In this document: positions 33,825 through 43,849 of the stretch, piece by piece
Numbering within the stretch: the stretch's first letter is position 1
Layout: each line of letters starts with the position of its first letter
From: Spinacia oleracea
Taxonomy: Eukaryota; Streptophyta; Magnoliopsida; Caryophyllales; Amaranthaceae
Length of the DNA: 64,000 nt
NCBI RefSeq assembly: GCF_020520425.1
Contig: NC_079491.1
Location: 98,673,152 to 98,737,151, forward strand
Direction of reading: 5' to 3'
Program-made: the position numbers and the translations under genes
The notes under the pieces: generated by a model
What the model was told of the DNA's origin: nothing
Databases searched by the model: none
Seen by the model: the letters and a program-made list of their open reading frames with translations, nothing else

Positions 33825-33832
33825 CCAAACAT

Positions 33833-35689
33833 TGTTTTTAGTCTAAATTGGAAATACCACAAGTGACTCTATTTTGGATAAGGCTTTGAATCCTCGAAAC
33901 GGATGGGTGAGATCCGGGCACGGGAACGAAATGCTTATTCCGCGAGCTTTAGAAATATTCAAGTACATTGGCACAACATTTTCGAAAATATACCCTAGAT
34001 TAGACTATATGGGTTTGAATTTAGAGCAAATAGAATCTCTACTTTGTATGGTGGTCACTTTGCTTTAAAGATTAATTTAAGGAACCTAAGGCCGGTTTTT
34101 CCAAGAAATTATCTTTGTTAAGCGTGATGTAACCTTTATATTTTGTTGTATTTAGCATGTGCGGTGATGAAAGCAATAAAGCAAATAAACCAACATCACA
34201 ATACTAAATAAAGTGCGGAATTAGTAAATACAAGACCCCCTAGAAATGGACTAGGGAGTAGGTCCACATTGCCTAGAAATGGACTAGGCAAGTAAAGATG
34301 CGGAATTGAAAGTGCGGAATTGAAATTGCGGTATTGCAATTGCGGTATTGAAAGTGCGATATTGAAAGGTGCGATATTGAAATTGCAATATTGAAAGGTG
34401 CATAATTGAAACTTGTACTTGGGCACATGAGATTCGAACGCCAAGCGGCTCCTTAAAAATAAGTGCGCCCGATACGAATTCAAAGCCAAAAATCTCAACT
34501 TGGGAGAGGTTGCTCAACCCAAATATCCTAGATTTTGCATATTAAACTTGAAATTGAAAGCTTGAATATTGAAATGTTTGAACTTGAAATGATTGAAATT
34601 TGAACTTGAAATGATTGAAATTAGAACTTGAAATGATCCTAGTTTAGAGAGGTAGTCATGAACAACTCTAAACATGGTGGGATCTTGAAATTTGAAAACT
34701 TGAACTTGTATATTGAAAAATGGAGTTTTGAATCTCAAAAGACTAAACCTTTAAATGTTAAAAGGTGTCATCTTTGATTACTCCATACTTGAAGGTGATT
34801 CTAGTTCAAAGAGATGATTGCAAGCAACTTTGAACATCCTTGAATCTTGAAAGTTTGCATTTTGTATTTTTGAAAAACATGTATGATTGTTGCAAGTGGT
34901 GTTTTTAATGAGGAAAACACCAACTTGATAATCATTTGAAATCAAAACAACATGGTTGATTGAAATGGGATTCGGATTTACCTATTTAGGTTTAGGCAAG
35001 AGCTCCCAATTGCTTAGAATTTAGGAATTTTTGTATGTGTTTTTGAGGGAGTTTTGAGTTATATTTTGAGGCGTAATGTCAGAATTACGACGTTGTATCG
35101 TTGTTCTCCTCCCCATGATGCTGAAAATGAGGAGTATTTATAGGAGGAATGGGTGCAAGGCGCCAGCACACGCCAGCGCAGTGCGCTGCTGACGTGGTTT
35201 GAATGCCGCCAAAGCAAGGACGCAGGCTCCGTCCTTGTTTCGTCTTGTAGTGTTGTACCTGTTGTACGAATTGTACTAGGTTTGGCGTTTTGTATATGCT
35301 TGGAGGTTAAGGCATTGTTTAGCGTCTAAAAACAAGCCTTTCTTGGGTTTTGAATTACGGTTTTACGGGACGGGATCCGGCATGCTCGGTTTTGTGGGTC
35401 GGCGCCCGAATTTGACTTGCCTTATATGATTTTGAGTGGAAAAGGCCTAATAAAACCAATGGGATGGTCTACTAGTTGAGATTGTATTTGGATTTTGAAA
35501 TTGGATTTTGAAAGTTGTATCTTGTACCGAGTTCCGGGAGGGGAACGGCCTCGGGGATTGGATTTTGGACCTTGAATTTTGGAGATATTCTTAGCAATTG
35601 GGATTTCCGCCTGGAGTTATTCCAATCACCTAGTAAGGATAATGGTATCGTCATCATCCCAAAGGGGAGACACAAATTAGGTGTCTACA
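33833..35689 (-). repeat. 3' LTR of element D
   Basis: It begins, on the minus strand, with TGTAGACACC right after the purine tract and ends in CA near 33833; the right boundary is firm, the left one is estimated. A TATA box (TATAAATA on minus) is at 35142-35135. The segment 34300-34640 is made of short tandem words (ATTGAAAGTGCG, ACTTGAAATGATTG). Confidence 0.7.
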
Positions 35690-35707
35690 GAAGCCCCCAC
35701 TTTGACT
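35690..35707 (-). other. Polypurine tract of element D
   Basis: On the minus strand AGTCAAAGTGGGGGCTTC directly precedes the LTR start TGTAGACACC. The same arrangement, AAAGTGGGGGCTAAC then TGTAGACACC, occurs at 49818-49833 in element C. Confidence 0.8.
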
Positions 35708-36231
35708 GAGCGTTCGGTTAGGAAAGCGCAAGTCAAAGTATTTCGAAAGGGGCGGAGAATGATAAAGATGTTTTGAAATCGAGACCATTCTTTGTACGCC
35801 GGTACCTGCATAAAACAGGCTTTAGAAAAAAAGATAAGAGTCTACCTCGATGGGGTGGTGATGACGCCGGTTTGTACTTGTACTTTTCCGCCTTCAGTTC
35901 AGGACGGAGCTTGGCATCGAAAATTTTGAATCTTGAATTTTTGAGTCTTGAATTTTTGAATTGGAATTTTTGAATTTGAATTCCCGGAGTTGATCCGTTG
36001 GGGATGTGCTTTGCTGGGGATGAGAGCTTTTTACCGGCCCTTAGATTTTTGAAATTTCGACTGACTTTCCCGGAGCTTGGGTCTGTTCGGAGTTGGACGC
36101 CTGAGTAGTTGTATTTTTTGGACTTTATATTCTTGAAATATTCATCTGTTTGTACTTGGAGATGCATGTGTATACCCGTATTCCCAACGGACCCAAGCTC
36201 CGTTGACACTTTGTATTCCACTTGATTTAGT

Positions 36232-38819
36232 ATGCCTCGTCACACTCGGAGGAAGCTCGCCGAATCGTCGGTGGTTCGAGCTGCTGAGGAGGACGCTTCG
36301 GATGATGAAGCGGCTGCAATAAACGTGCCAGATGGGGGTATGGTTCCCCGAGATGCGCCTGCTTTTGCTGGTACTGGTTGGACCCCTTCCGACCTGGTGT
36401 TTCGGCCGGATTGGCACTTGTCTCAGCGGCCTCGCGCTGGCATGGTGAGTCTTGTACTGTGTTTTGGGTTTGTATTTTGTATTTGTATAGGTTCTGAGCT
36501 AACTCGTTTACCTGTAGGCTGATGGAAAGCCGTTCCGTACTTTCTGGTCCTTGGCGGAGGTTCAGAGGGCCTTTAAAGCTCTTCGTGCTGATGAGGAGGC
36601 TATGGAGATTTGGTCGCAGACGGGTCTGGCTGACTTTTGGCGTGCCATGGGAGGTTCTTCGAGGAGAACGGGGATTAAACACCGGCTGTGGGCTTTGTTG
36701 GAGCGATGGTGGGATACCACCAACACTTTCCATATGGCATGGGGGGAGATCACCATTACCCCTTTCGAGTTTTCCATGATTATAGGTCTTCCTTTTTCTG
36801 AGAGGAATGTGACCTTTGATTCTGAGTTGACGTGGCGCTCGGCCGCTGCCAGGGACTTGCTCGACCCTGTTGCTGACTTGTCAGATGACGATTCCCACGC
36901 TTCCGTAACGGTGATCGTGGAGGCTATCTGCGGTGTGGGTGTATCCGCGGAGCAGAGGGTTAGGCTTTTCCTCCTAGCCTTGGTGAGTAGAGTGATGGCC
37001 CCGAGTAGGAACAGTCGGGTGCACATCAGATTCTTGTCCGTTCTGCGGAACTTGAGAGCTGTTTCGAGCTATAACTGGGGTAGCTTGGCATATAGCCACC
37101 TTTTGTATGAGATGAAGCGGGCCTCCCGGACTGCGCTGGGGAGTGACCCGAGCATGGCTGCTCTGTGGAGCGTGCTTCAGGTACTTGAGACTCCTTGTAC
37201 CTCGTACTTTGTATTTGTATGCTTGTATTTTGAACTTGACTGATGTTTTGCTTGCTTCTTGAAAGATTTGGATATATGAGCACTTTCCGACTTTGGCGTC
37301 GGATCGTACTAGGGATGCGGCTTACCCGTATGATGCCTCTTGGATAGGAGCGGTGCGCGTGAGTGTGTCTTTGGCGGCTTCTCGCAGAGCTTGGAGAGTT
37401 CTACCCGGTGATGAGGTAATCTTTTGTACTGGCTTGCTCTCTTGTATTTGTATTTGTACTGTTGCCTGATTTGCTTGTTTTGCAGGTGGTATGGCGTCCT
37501 TTTGCCAACGCGGCTGTACCTGCCTCGGCTGCTCGTGCCCATTTCCTGTCTGGGCGGCGGGTTTTGCTTTTAGGGGTGTACCTCCACATGTGGTATCTGG
37601 GGGAGCGAGTGTCCCTTCAACACCATTCGGGGGATAGGCTTGTCCCCAAGGACCTACTGGAGTCCATGCTGGCTCTAGATGAAGATCTTGCCCGGCTCTA
37701 TGCGGAGGCTAAAGGCGATGCAGTTTTCCGCTCTTGGAGGGAGTTTGTACACAAGAAGGGTAGCTATGATGACTTCTTGAGGAGGCTGGCCCCACCAGTA
37801 CGCTTCGTACCGCCGGTGAGCTTTTGAACCTTGTATCTTGTATTCTTGTATTCTTGTACTAGCTCTTGTATTGATTGCATGAATGTATGTAGGAGGAGGA
37901 GGTTGATCCTGAGGACATCCCCCATGCTGATAGGATCCTCCGCTATGAAAACTCGGACGGGGAAGAGGTGGTGGAGACCATCCCTTTGGCTTCTCCTCCG
38001 CACAGGAAATCATATGATGCTGTACCTAAGCATTACGCCGCTGTAAGTACTGTTGCATTTTTGAAACTGTTTGTAATCTTGTATTGGGAAATTGATCTTG
38101 GATTTTGTATGCAGGCGCCCCGGGCGAGGGTGCGTCGTTGGATGCTCTTGCTTGATTCTTGGAAGAGGCATTGTGCCAAGCTGACCCGGAAGCTTTCTGG
38201 CCGGAACAGAGAGGTGCATTACTTGATCTTGAAATTTGTATTCTGGAAATTTGAATTTGGATGTTGATTCTTGAAATTGTATTTTGTATAGGAGCGCCGT
38301 CGAAACCGTAGAGATTCCGTTGACAGAGAGCCTCAGGCGGAGGCGTCCTTGAGGCAGGAGGGACCGAGCTTGGAGCTGGGACAGGGGTCCGGTGCTGGTG
38401 CTCATCAGAGGCATTCTGATGCTGAGCGGGGAGCTTCCCCTTTTGTATATGTAGATCCCACCAGGCATTCATTTGGAGGTGCTGGCAGTTCACTGCCTTT
38501 TGTTTCTTCCCCTGGTTACTACTTCGGAGGAAGTGGTCCTCAGCCTTGGGGTGCAGATTCATGGGCTTACTATGCAGAGATGGAGAGGATGCGCCAGGCT
38601 CCGATGTTTGGGTCGTACCAATATATGCCGATGCCGCCGCCTTATCAGTATTCCTCTCCTCAACAGGGAGTTCATCCCTCCACTGGCACACTTCGTATCT
38701 CGGAGCAAGATCCTAGTACCCTTGGGATGGAGTTGGATCGGGATTTGGAGTGCCTTAGGAGGCGTAACAGGGACAAGGCACCAATGGTTGATATCACTGT
38801 TGATGAGGATTCAGACTGA
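36232..38819 (+). CDS. Plant mobile domain (PMD) protein, seven exons, carried antisense in element D
   Basis: Exons: 36232-36444, 36518-37180, 37266-37415, 37486-37815, 37893-38042, 38115-38213, 38292-38819. All six introns are GT-AG, 70-85 bp and phase 0; every exon length is a multiple of three and no stop occurs before 38817-38819, giving 710 residues. Exon 1 is acidic with a basic start. Exon 2 holds the PMD/aminotransferase-like signature (LADFWRAMGG, RWWDTTNTFHMAWGEITITP, FEFSMIIGLPF). Exon 7 is Gly/Pro/Ser/Tyr-rich and low-complexity. PMD proteins occur in host genes (MAIN/MAIL1 of Arabidopsis) and in transposons. Here the gene lies antisense between pol and the 3' LTR of a gypsy element, so it is probably a transposon passenger. 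Its unbroken frame is unusual beside the decayed integrase. Function unknown. Confidence 0.82.
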
Positions 38820-39450
38820 CCCTGCATGGCAGCGAGTTCCAGCTTGCCTGGGTTGATTTGGTATAGGCTGGATTGTATTGTATTTGTATGGGTTTGTATG
38901 GTTTGAAACTTGAATTTTGTATGGTTGAATTGGCTTGAAATTTTTGAAGATTGACTTTTGTATGTTTGAATGTTTGAACTTGCATGCGTTGTGTGTGCCT
39001 TGAAATCTTGTAGCTATATGCATGCATGATAAATTTGCAAAAAAATTTTGAAAAAATTTGCCCATTTTTCGGGTGTATATACCCACTATAAGCCCCCACT
39101 TTGACTGCGGTTTTTTGGTTAGGAAAAGCGCAGGTCAAAGTATATTCAACTTTTGCTTATGCATATGCAGACTCGACTTAGGACGCCGATCTAGGACTAG
39201 AATGCTTGAATTTTGAATAAAAATGACCCGAAATCTGCCCGAAGCGTTGATCCGGACTGCTTGAAATTGCGCGGCTTGCGGCTTTGGAAACTTGAATAAT
39301 GGTGGTTGTAGTCTGCTGTCCGAAACACTAAAGAGTGTGTACCCGGAGTCATAAAAGAGGACGGTGGCCTTGTCCTTTGGTGCAGGCTCCCTGCGCGTAG
39401 CGCGGGCTCGGCGCCTAGCGCCCGTGGGCTGTCGTGCAAGCCGACTCTTG
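38820..39450. other. Spacer between the two antisense genes, with a second purine tract
   Basis: 3' flank of the PMD gene, rich in TTGTATG/TTTGAA words. At 39089-39143 a block matches 35690-35740 (AAGCCCCCACTTTGACTG... AAAGCGCA(A/G)GTCAAAGTAT), that is, a second polypurine-type sequence on the minus strand without an obvious LTR start behind it. Confidence 0.6.
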
Positions 39451-39458
39451 TATAAATA
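39451..39458 (+). promoter_or_regulatory. TATA box of the DUF7745-like gene
   Basis: TATAAATA lies 89 bp upstream of the ATG at 39540, a normal plant spacing. This suggests the antisense gene had its own promoter and did not rely on the LTR. Confidence 0.55.
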
Positions 39459-39539
39459 GGGAGGTTGTCGGATCACTTCTTGCATCAATCCTTCCCTGCT
39501 ATCATTGCATATTGCTTCCTCACGAAAAGAAAAGAGAAT

Positions 39540-40910
39540 ATGGCTGTGTCCTTTGAAAGTGCCTTGAACTCGTGGCTTGGTTCGCTAGGCAAATTGGAGA
39601 AAAGGGAGCTTGATGGCATGCATCTTGGGGTGCTCGTCTCTTTCCGGTTTGTAAAATTGGATTTGCACTTCATTCTTGCTGCTCTGGAGGCTTGGGACCC
39701 GAATCATCATGTCTTCCACTTTGGAAATAATGAGGTATGTCCCCTCCCTGAGGAATTTAGTGCCATATTGGGGTGGCCCATGATGCTGGAGCCATGCATG
39801 CCCAGTGTTGAAGAACACTTTTTCTTGAGCTTTGAAAGATATTTGGGCTTGAAGCCCCCACTTTTGAGTGTATGGCAGAGGGGTGGACTTGTCCCTCTTT
39901 GTCACCTACTTTGCTGGGCTTGACGTTCCCAAAGTTTTCCGCCTGAGAGCCTTGAGTTTTTATATATTCGCTCGCTTCCTCTTTTCGAGGCAGGGGTTTG
40001 GCAATGGTGATGCCTCCCTAATAGAGATTGTAGAGCAGTTTGCTAGTGGTCGGGACCCAATGCCGCTCGTGGTGGGCGAAACATTGATGGACCTTGATAT
40101 GCTGAAGTCGGACCCCTCTTCTCTGCCGCCGGGAAGTCCGATATTACTCCAAGTAAGAATCTGGAGCCTTCTTGCATTTTGAATTTGTACTTGTATCTGA
40201 ATTTTGAATGTTGAATGTTGAAATGCATTTCTTGTATACTCCCCAAGGTTTGGCTTATGGAGAGGTTCATGTTGGTGGCACCACCGGAGAACATGGAGAG
40301 CTATAATGGAAAGGGATTCACTGTGCGACCCATGTTGTATGGCCGGCTTTCATTGGACGAGTGGAGATGCGCACTCTCTGGGATTGAATCTTGTATAAGG
40401 TGGGTAGTTCCTTGGTGGGGAATTGCTGCTATGAGATATGCCCCTGGTTCCACAGCTTTGAGGGTGCCAAGCCTCACAATGCTGGTCTTCTAATCGCCTG
40501 CTCGAGTGATGAGACAATATGGCTTGAAACAGGAGATCCCGGATTGTACTGAAGAGAACCCGAAACCTGTTGCGCTGAATGTAAATCGACTTGAAGTTTT
40601 GAGGCGGTATTGGGTTTCCAAACCATTCTTGAGTATCCAGTTCCCACCTGAGCCAGTTACTCTGTCTGCGGGGTACATTGTATGGATGAGAGGCCTAAGC
40701 TAGAGGGACATTTCTCTCTCCGGACCAGCTAGAGTCCGAGGTTCTAGAACTAGACGTCCTGTATCAACTGACTATGAGGAAGGGGACGGGAGTTTGGCCC
40801 ATCTGGTGCTTGACCGTTCGGAATCCAAAGGAGGCTCGTCATCCTCCCGTTTTGGAAGGCTTGCAAGTTCCTTCTCCCGCCGCTTGGGCAAGGGGAAGAT
40901 TGATGATTGA
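39540..40910 (+). pseudogene. DUF7745-like protein gene, frameshifted
   Basis: The N-terminus from ATG 39540 (ALNSWLGSLGKLEKRELDGM, then LDLHFILAALEAWDPNHHVF and PLPEEFSAILGWP) matches the DUF7745 family found in plant gypsy elements. The frame shifts by one base at about 39850-39890, continues (LFVTYFAGLDVPKVFRLRA) to a phase-0 donor at 40152/40153, and resumes after an acceptor at 40247 (VWLMERFMLVAPP). It hits a stop at about 40490 where the frame shifts again (MRQYGLKQEIPDC, RYWVSKPFLSIQFPPEPVTL), and the last piece ends near 40910. At least two frameshifts make it a pseudogene. Function of the family is unknown. Confidence 0.7.
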
Positions 40911-41375
40911 TTGCGGGAGGAGTCAGGGGATAGTACTCAAGGTGCCAAGACTCGAGAGCATAGTCGCCCGACCCTAGATCCTTGTAGGCTAAATGTGTTT
41001 GAAATTGTATTGGAAGGAATTGTGTTTAGAATGTGTTTGGAAGATGTGTTTAGAAAATGTGTTTAGGAAGTGAAAAGGCTTTTGAACTTTGCTTCACTTG
41101 ATCCTGACTTCGTATTTTGAAGTAGCTTTGAAGGCGTTAGGGCCAAATAAAAAGTTATTGTGTTAAATTCCGCTTGAATATGCTTTTCTTTGAATTGGCA
41201 CATTTGGAATAAAGACAACAAGGATTGGGTTTTGAAATTTGATTTGCTTTTTAGGATGTCCTTAATTGAGGAAATTTTGAATTTTTTTGTATTAAAGTGG
41301 TCGGGCCTCGAAATGAGGTTGCCTACGTGTCCCGTAAGGGAATCAGGCCGGACGTAGTTCTGACTACCTTACAGG
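40911..41375 (-). other. Non-coding part of element D downstream of pol
   Basis: Contains, on the minus strand, GGGACACGTAGGCAACC (41333-41317), a block also present as GGATACGTAGGCAATCC at 48824-48840 in element C. This suggests a shared post-pol motif in the two elements. No gene is supported. Confidence 0.55.
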
Positions 41376-41960
41376 ACTTGAATTTGAATTCTTGTACTTG
41401 AACATGGAACTTAGACATAGAACTTCTTGAGTTGATCGAGGTTGGTCAGAGATCTGAATTCTGTTCCGTCGATGTCTGTTAGTTCGACTGCTCCCCCGGA
41501 GAGGATCTTCTTGACAATGTATGGTCCTGCCCAGTTGGGTTTGAATTTTCCCCTTGGGTCCATGGTGCTTTTGCGAAGGGCTTTCAGGACAAGCTTCCTT
41601 GATGTTTCGGGTTCTGACCCTTTTGTTGAAATGTCTGGCCACTAGGTGCTAATAGACTTGTACGTGGTGAGCGGCTTGAAGCCGACGCTCATCGAGCATG
41701 ACTAGCTCGTCATATCTTGCTTATACCCATGCATCTTCTGGGATTTTGCTTTCGAGGACTATCCTTAGAGAAGGTATCTCCAGCTCGATAGGTTGTACTG
41801 CTTCCATTCCATAGACTAATGAGAACGGAGTTGCACCTGTTGAAGTGCGAATTGAAGTTCGATATCCCCACAATGCGAAATGAAGCTTCTGAGGCCAGTC
41901 CTTGTAATTGGTAGTCTTTTTCATGATGATGGCTGACAGGCTTAATCGCACTCCTATCAA
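41376..41960 (-). pseudogene. Gypsy integrase C-terminal remnant
   Basis: The minus-strand reading NYKDWPQKLHFALWGYRTS, STGATPFSLVYGMEAVQPIE and LRIVLESKIPEDAWV is the end of a Ty3/gypsy integrase core. It continues with ARYDELVMLDERRLQAAHHV, VARHFNKRVRTRNIKE and GKFKPNWAGPYIVKKILSGG to its C-terminal tail. Two in-frame stops and a frameshift interrupt it. The sequence breaks at about 41934 where element F is inserted; bases 41934-41960 of the open frame are not integrase. Confidence 0.88.
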
Positions 41961-43320
41961 AGATAAACCTAACGTTCACCAACTAAAAATATAGGAAGGG
42001 AAGCAGGGATCATATCCACAGGGAAACAACGTTCTTCTACTTTAATAGACTAATCTAGACTACTGGTAACAAGAATTGGATTGGTTTGTATATTGAACTA
42101 AAGCAAATAATCAAATCGGAAAATAACAATATTAAAGGAATCTAGGGCAGCGTTTCACCATAAATGCAGACCGGGATTGGACAACGGACAATAACAATCA
42201 ATTAACAATCATAACTAGGAAAACATGCATCGCTCGAATCTTATGAATTCCTTAGGATAGAACAACTAGCGGGCTCTCGCTACGTACTAGAAATAATTCC
42301 TATCTAATAGCCACAGACCAAAAACATCAGATTTGTACCTCTCGGCGCATAATCTAAGGTTAATCAAACTCAAATCAAAATAGTCCGGCCGAACAGAATT
42401 GACGAGAAATAATAATAAGCTATAGAAATTATAATCAATCAATCAAATATCATGTCCACATATAATCCCAATCATGCATTCATGGATCCCCTTAAACCCT
42501 AGAAATTAAACTACTCACTCATGGTAACGAATAACAACGCAATTAACATAATGGAAAACATGATTAAAGCAATAAAACGAATTAAAGTAAGAAGCAATAC
42601 CGAATTGAAGAACAATGAAATAATAAAGCTTGAATCTTTGATTAAAACTAAAACTAAGTGTTTTGAGAAATAGAGAGAACTAAAAACAAACTAAGTAATG
42701 GAAACTAGAATAATAGATGTTCTCTAAAATAATAAAAGCTAGTTTATATAGTTTGCCTAAAATAAAGCTAAAAATCGGAAAAGGAAACACGCGAACAGCT
42801 GCAGAGGTTGGCGTCGCTTCGCCCGATCGGGCGATGTGCTAGACAGTCGGCCCGATCGGGCCAAATTCCGCCCGATCGGGCGGTTTGCGAAGAGTCAATA
42901 TCTGCCTTCTGATGGGTGCCCGATCCGGACCGGGCGAACTGTGCCCGATCGAGCGCGTGTAGATGGCTTCAATTCTCTTTTAATTCCGCCCGATGGTCGC
43001 ATTTCGCCTTCAGCTCACAGGGCGATTTGCAATCCTCAATATCCTTCGCCCATATCACCGAGTCTAACTCTCGGGGCTCAACCATAAGCATCTAAGGCTC
43101 CCGGAAGTCGACGATAAAGGTCCCGAACTTCCTCGGGCTTGTGTAGTGGCCTAAATCAACATGAAACGAGTCTAAAAAGACCGATTCCTCAAAATCAAAC
43201 CTGAAACTCAAGGCACACTCAATAACACATATTAGTACTAAAAACGGCTCCTAAGAGCTCATTTGACGCATAAAAGTACTAAGGGACGGGGGTGAAACAC
43301 TATATAAAACACACATATCA
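41934..43320 (-). repeat. 3' LTR of LTR retrotransposon F
   Basis: On the minus strand the LTR starts TGATATGTGTG at 43320, immediately after the tract TTGGGGGAGTT, and ends CCTGTCA at 41934. A TATA box (TATATAAA on minus) lies at 42750-42743. The U3 region carries three 14-bp GC palindromes (42820-42882). The left junction falls inside the integrase remnant of D. Left flanking pentamer ATGGC (41929-41933) is the expected target duplication, unconfirmed because the other end is outside. Confidence 0.7.
42820..42882. promoter_or_regulatory. Three GC palindromes in the LTR of F
   Basis: CGCCCGATCGGGCG (42820-42833), GGCCCGATCGGGCC (42849-42862) and CGCCCGATCGGGCG (42869-42882) are perfect palindromes sharing the core CCCGATCGGG. 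Weaker relatives lie at about 42918 and 42943. They sit upstream of the TATA box (minus strand), in U3. Confidence 0.7.
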
Positions 43321-43849
43321 AACTCCCCCAAGCTAGATCCTTGCTTGTCCCTAAGAAAGGAAATCATCGATGAATACAAGACCAACTTCACCCCCAACAT
43401 ATTTCAAAATGAAAAATATAATTCAAGGCAAAATCCAATGAGCATGCATCAATGTCAACCAATCAAATCCATCTAACCGCTAATCCACCTTAACAATCGT
43501 CACGCAAAGCGAACCACAAATGCACAATGGAATTCAAGAGTAGTGCTCACACACTCGTCACTCATTTATGTGGCGGATAAAAGATGTACCCGTTCGCTCT
43601 CCTCCCAACATATAAGTGAACAATGCCCTCCCAAACTCACAACACTCGTGTGTCTAGAAAAACATACACTCAACCTAGTGGTCGACTCGAAATGCGTCAT
43701 GTCATAACTTTTGTAATGTTAGGCTTAGGTAGGGGTGTGGTAAATTTGGGAAAAATTTGAGATTAAAGCCTTGACTTCGGGGAGCATAAATCCTAAATAC
43801 AACCATGATCAACTAATATAATGACCATAACTCTCCCACTCAACACATG
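43321..43849 (-). other. Internal region of element F (3' end only)
   Basis: Starts with AAACTCCCCCAAGCTAGATCC (polypurine tract on minus) and continues non-coding to the insertion of element C. No ORF supported. Superfamily not determined; gypsy is likely from the style of the purine tract. Confidence 0.5.

Larger units (their letters stand above)
33725..41933 (-). mobile_element. Ty3/gypsy element D, probably Tat/Ogre lineage (3' part)
   Basis: Minus-strand order from right to left: integrase remnant (41960-41376), a CACGTAGGCAACC block, an antisense DUF7745-like pseudogene, an antisense plant-mobile-domain gene, a polypurine tract (35707-35690) and an LTR (35689-33833) starting TGTAGACACC. 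A TGGCGACTCC primer-site motif lies beyond the LTR. The upstream protease, RT and gag are outside the window or displaced by the nested insertions at 41934. Extra ORFs between pol and the 3' LTR, some antisense, are known in Tat-lineage elements. The whole element is rich in CTTGTATTTGTA and TTGAAATTTGA words on the plus strand. Confidence 0.75.
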
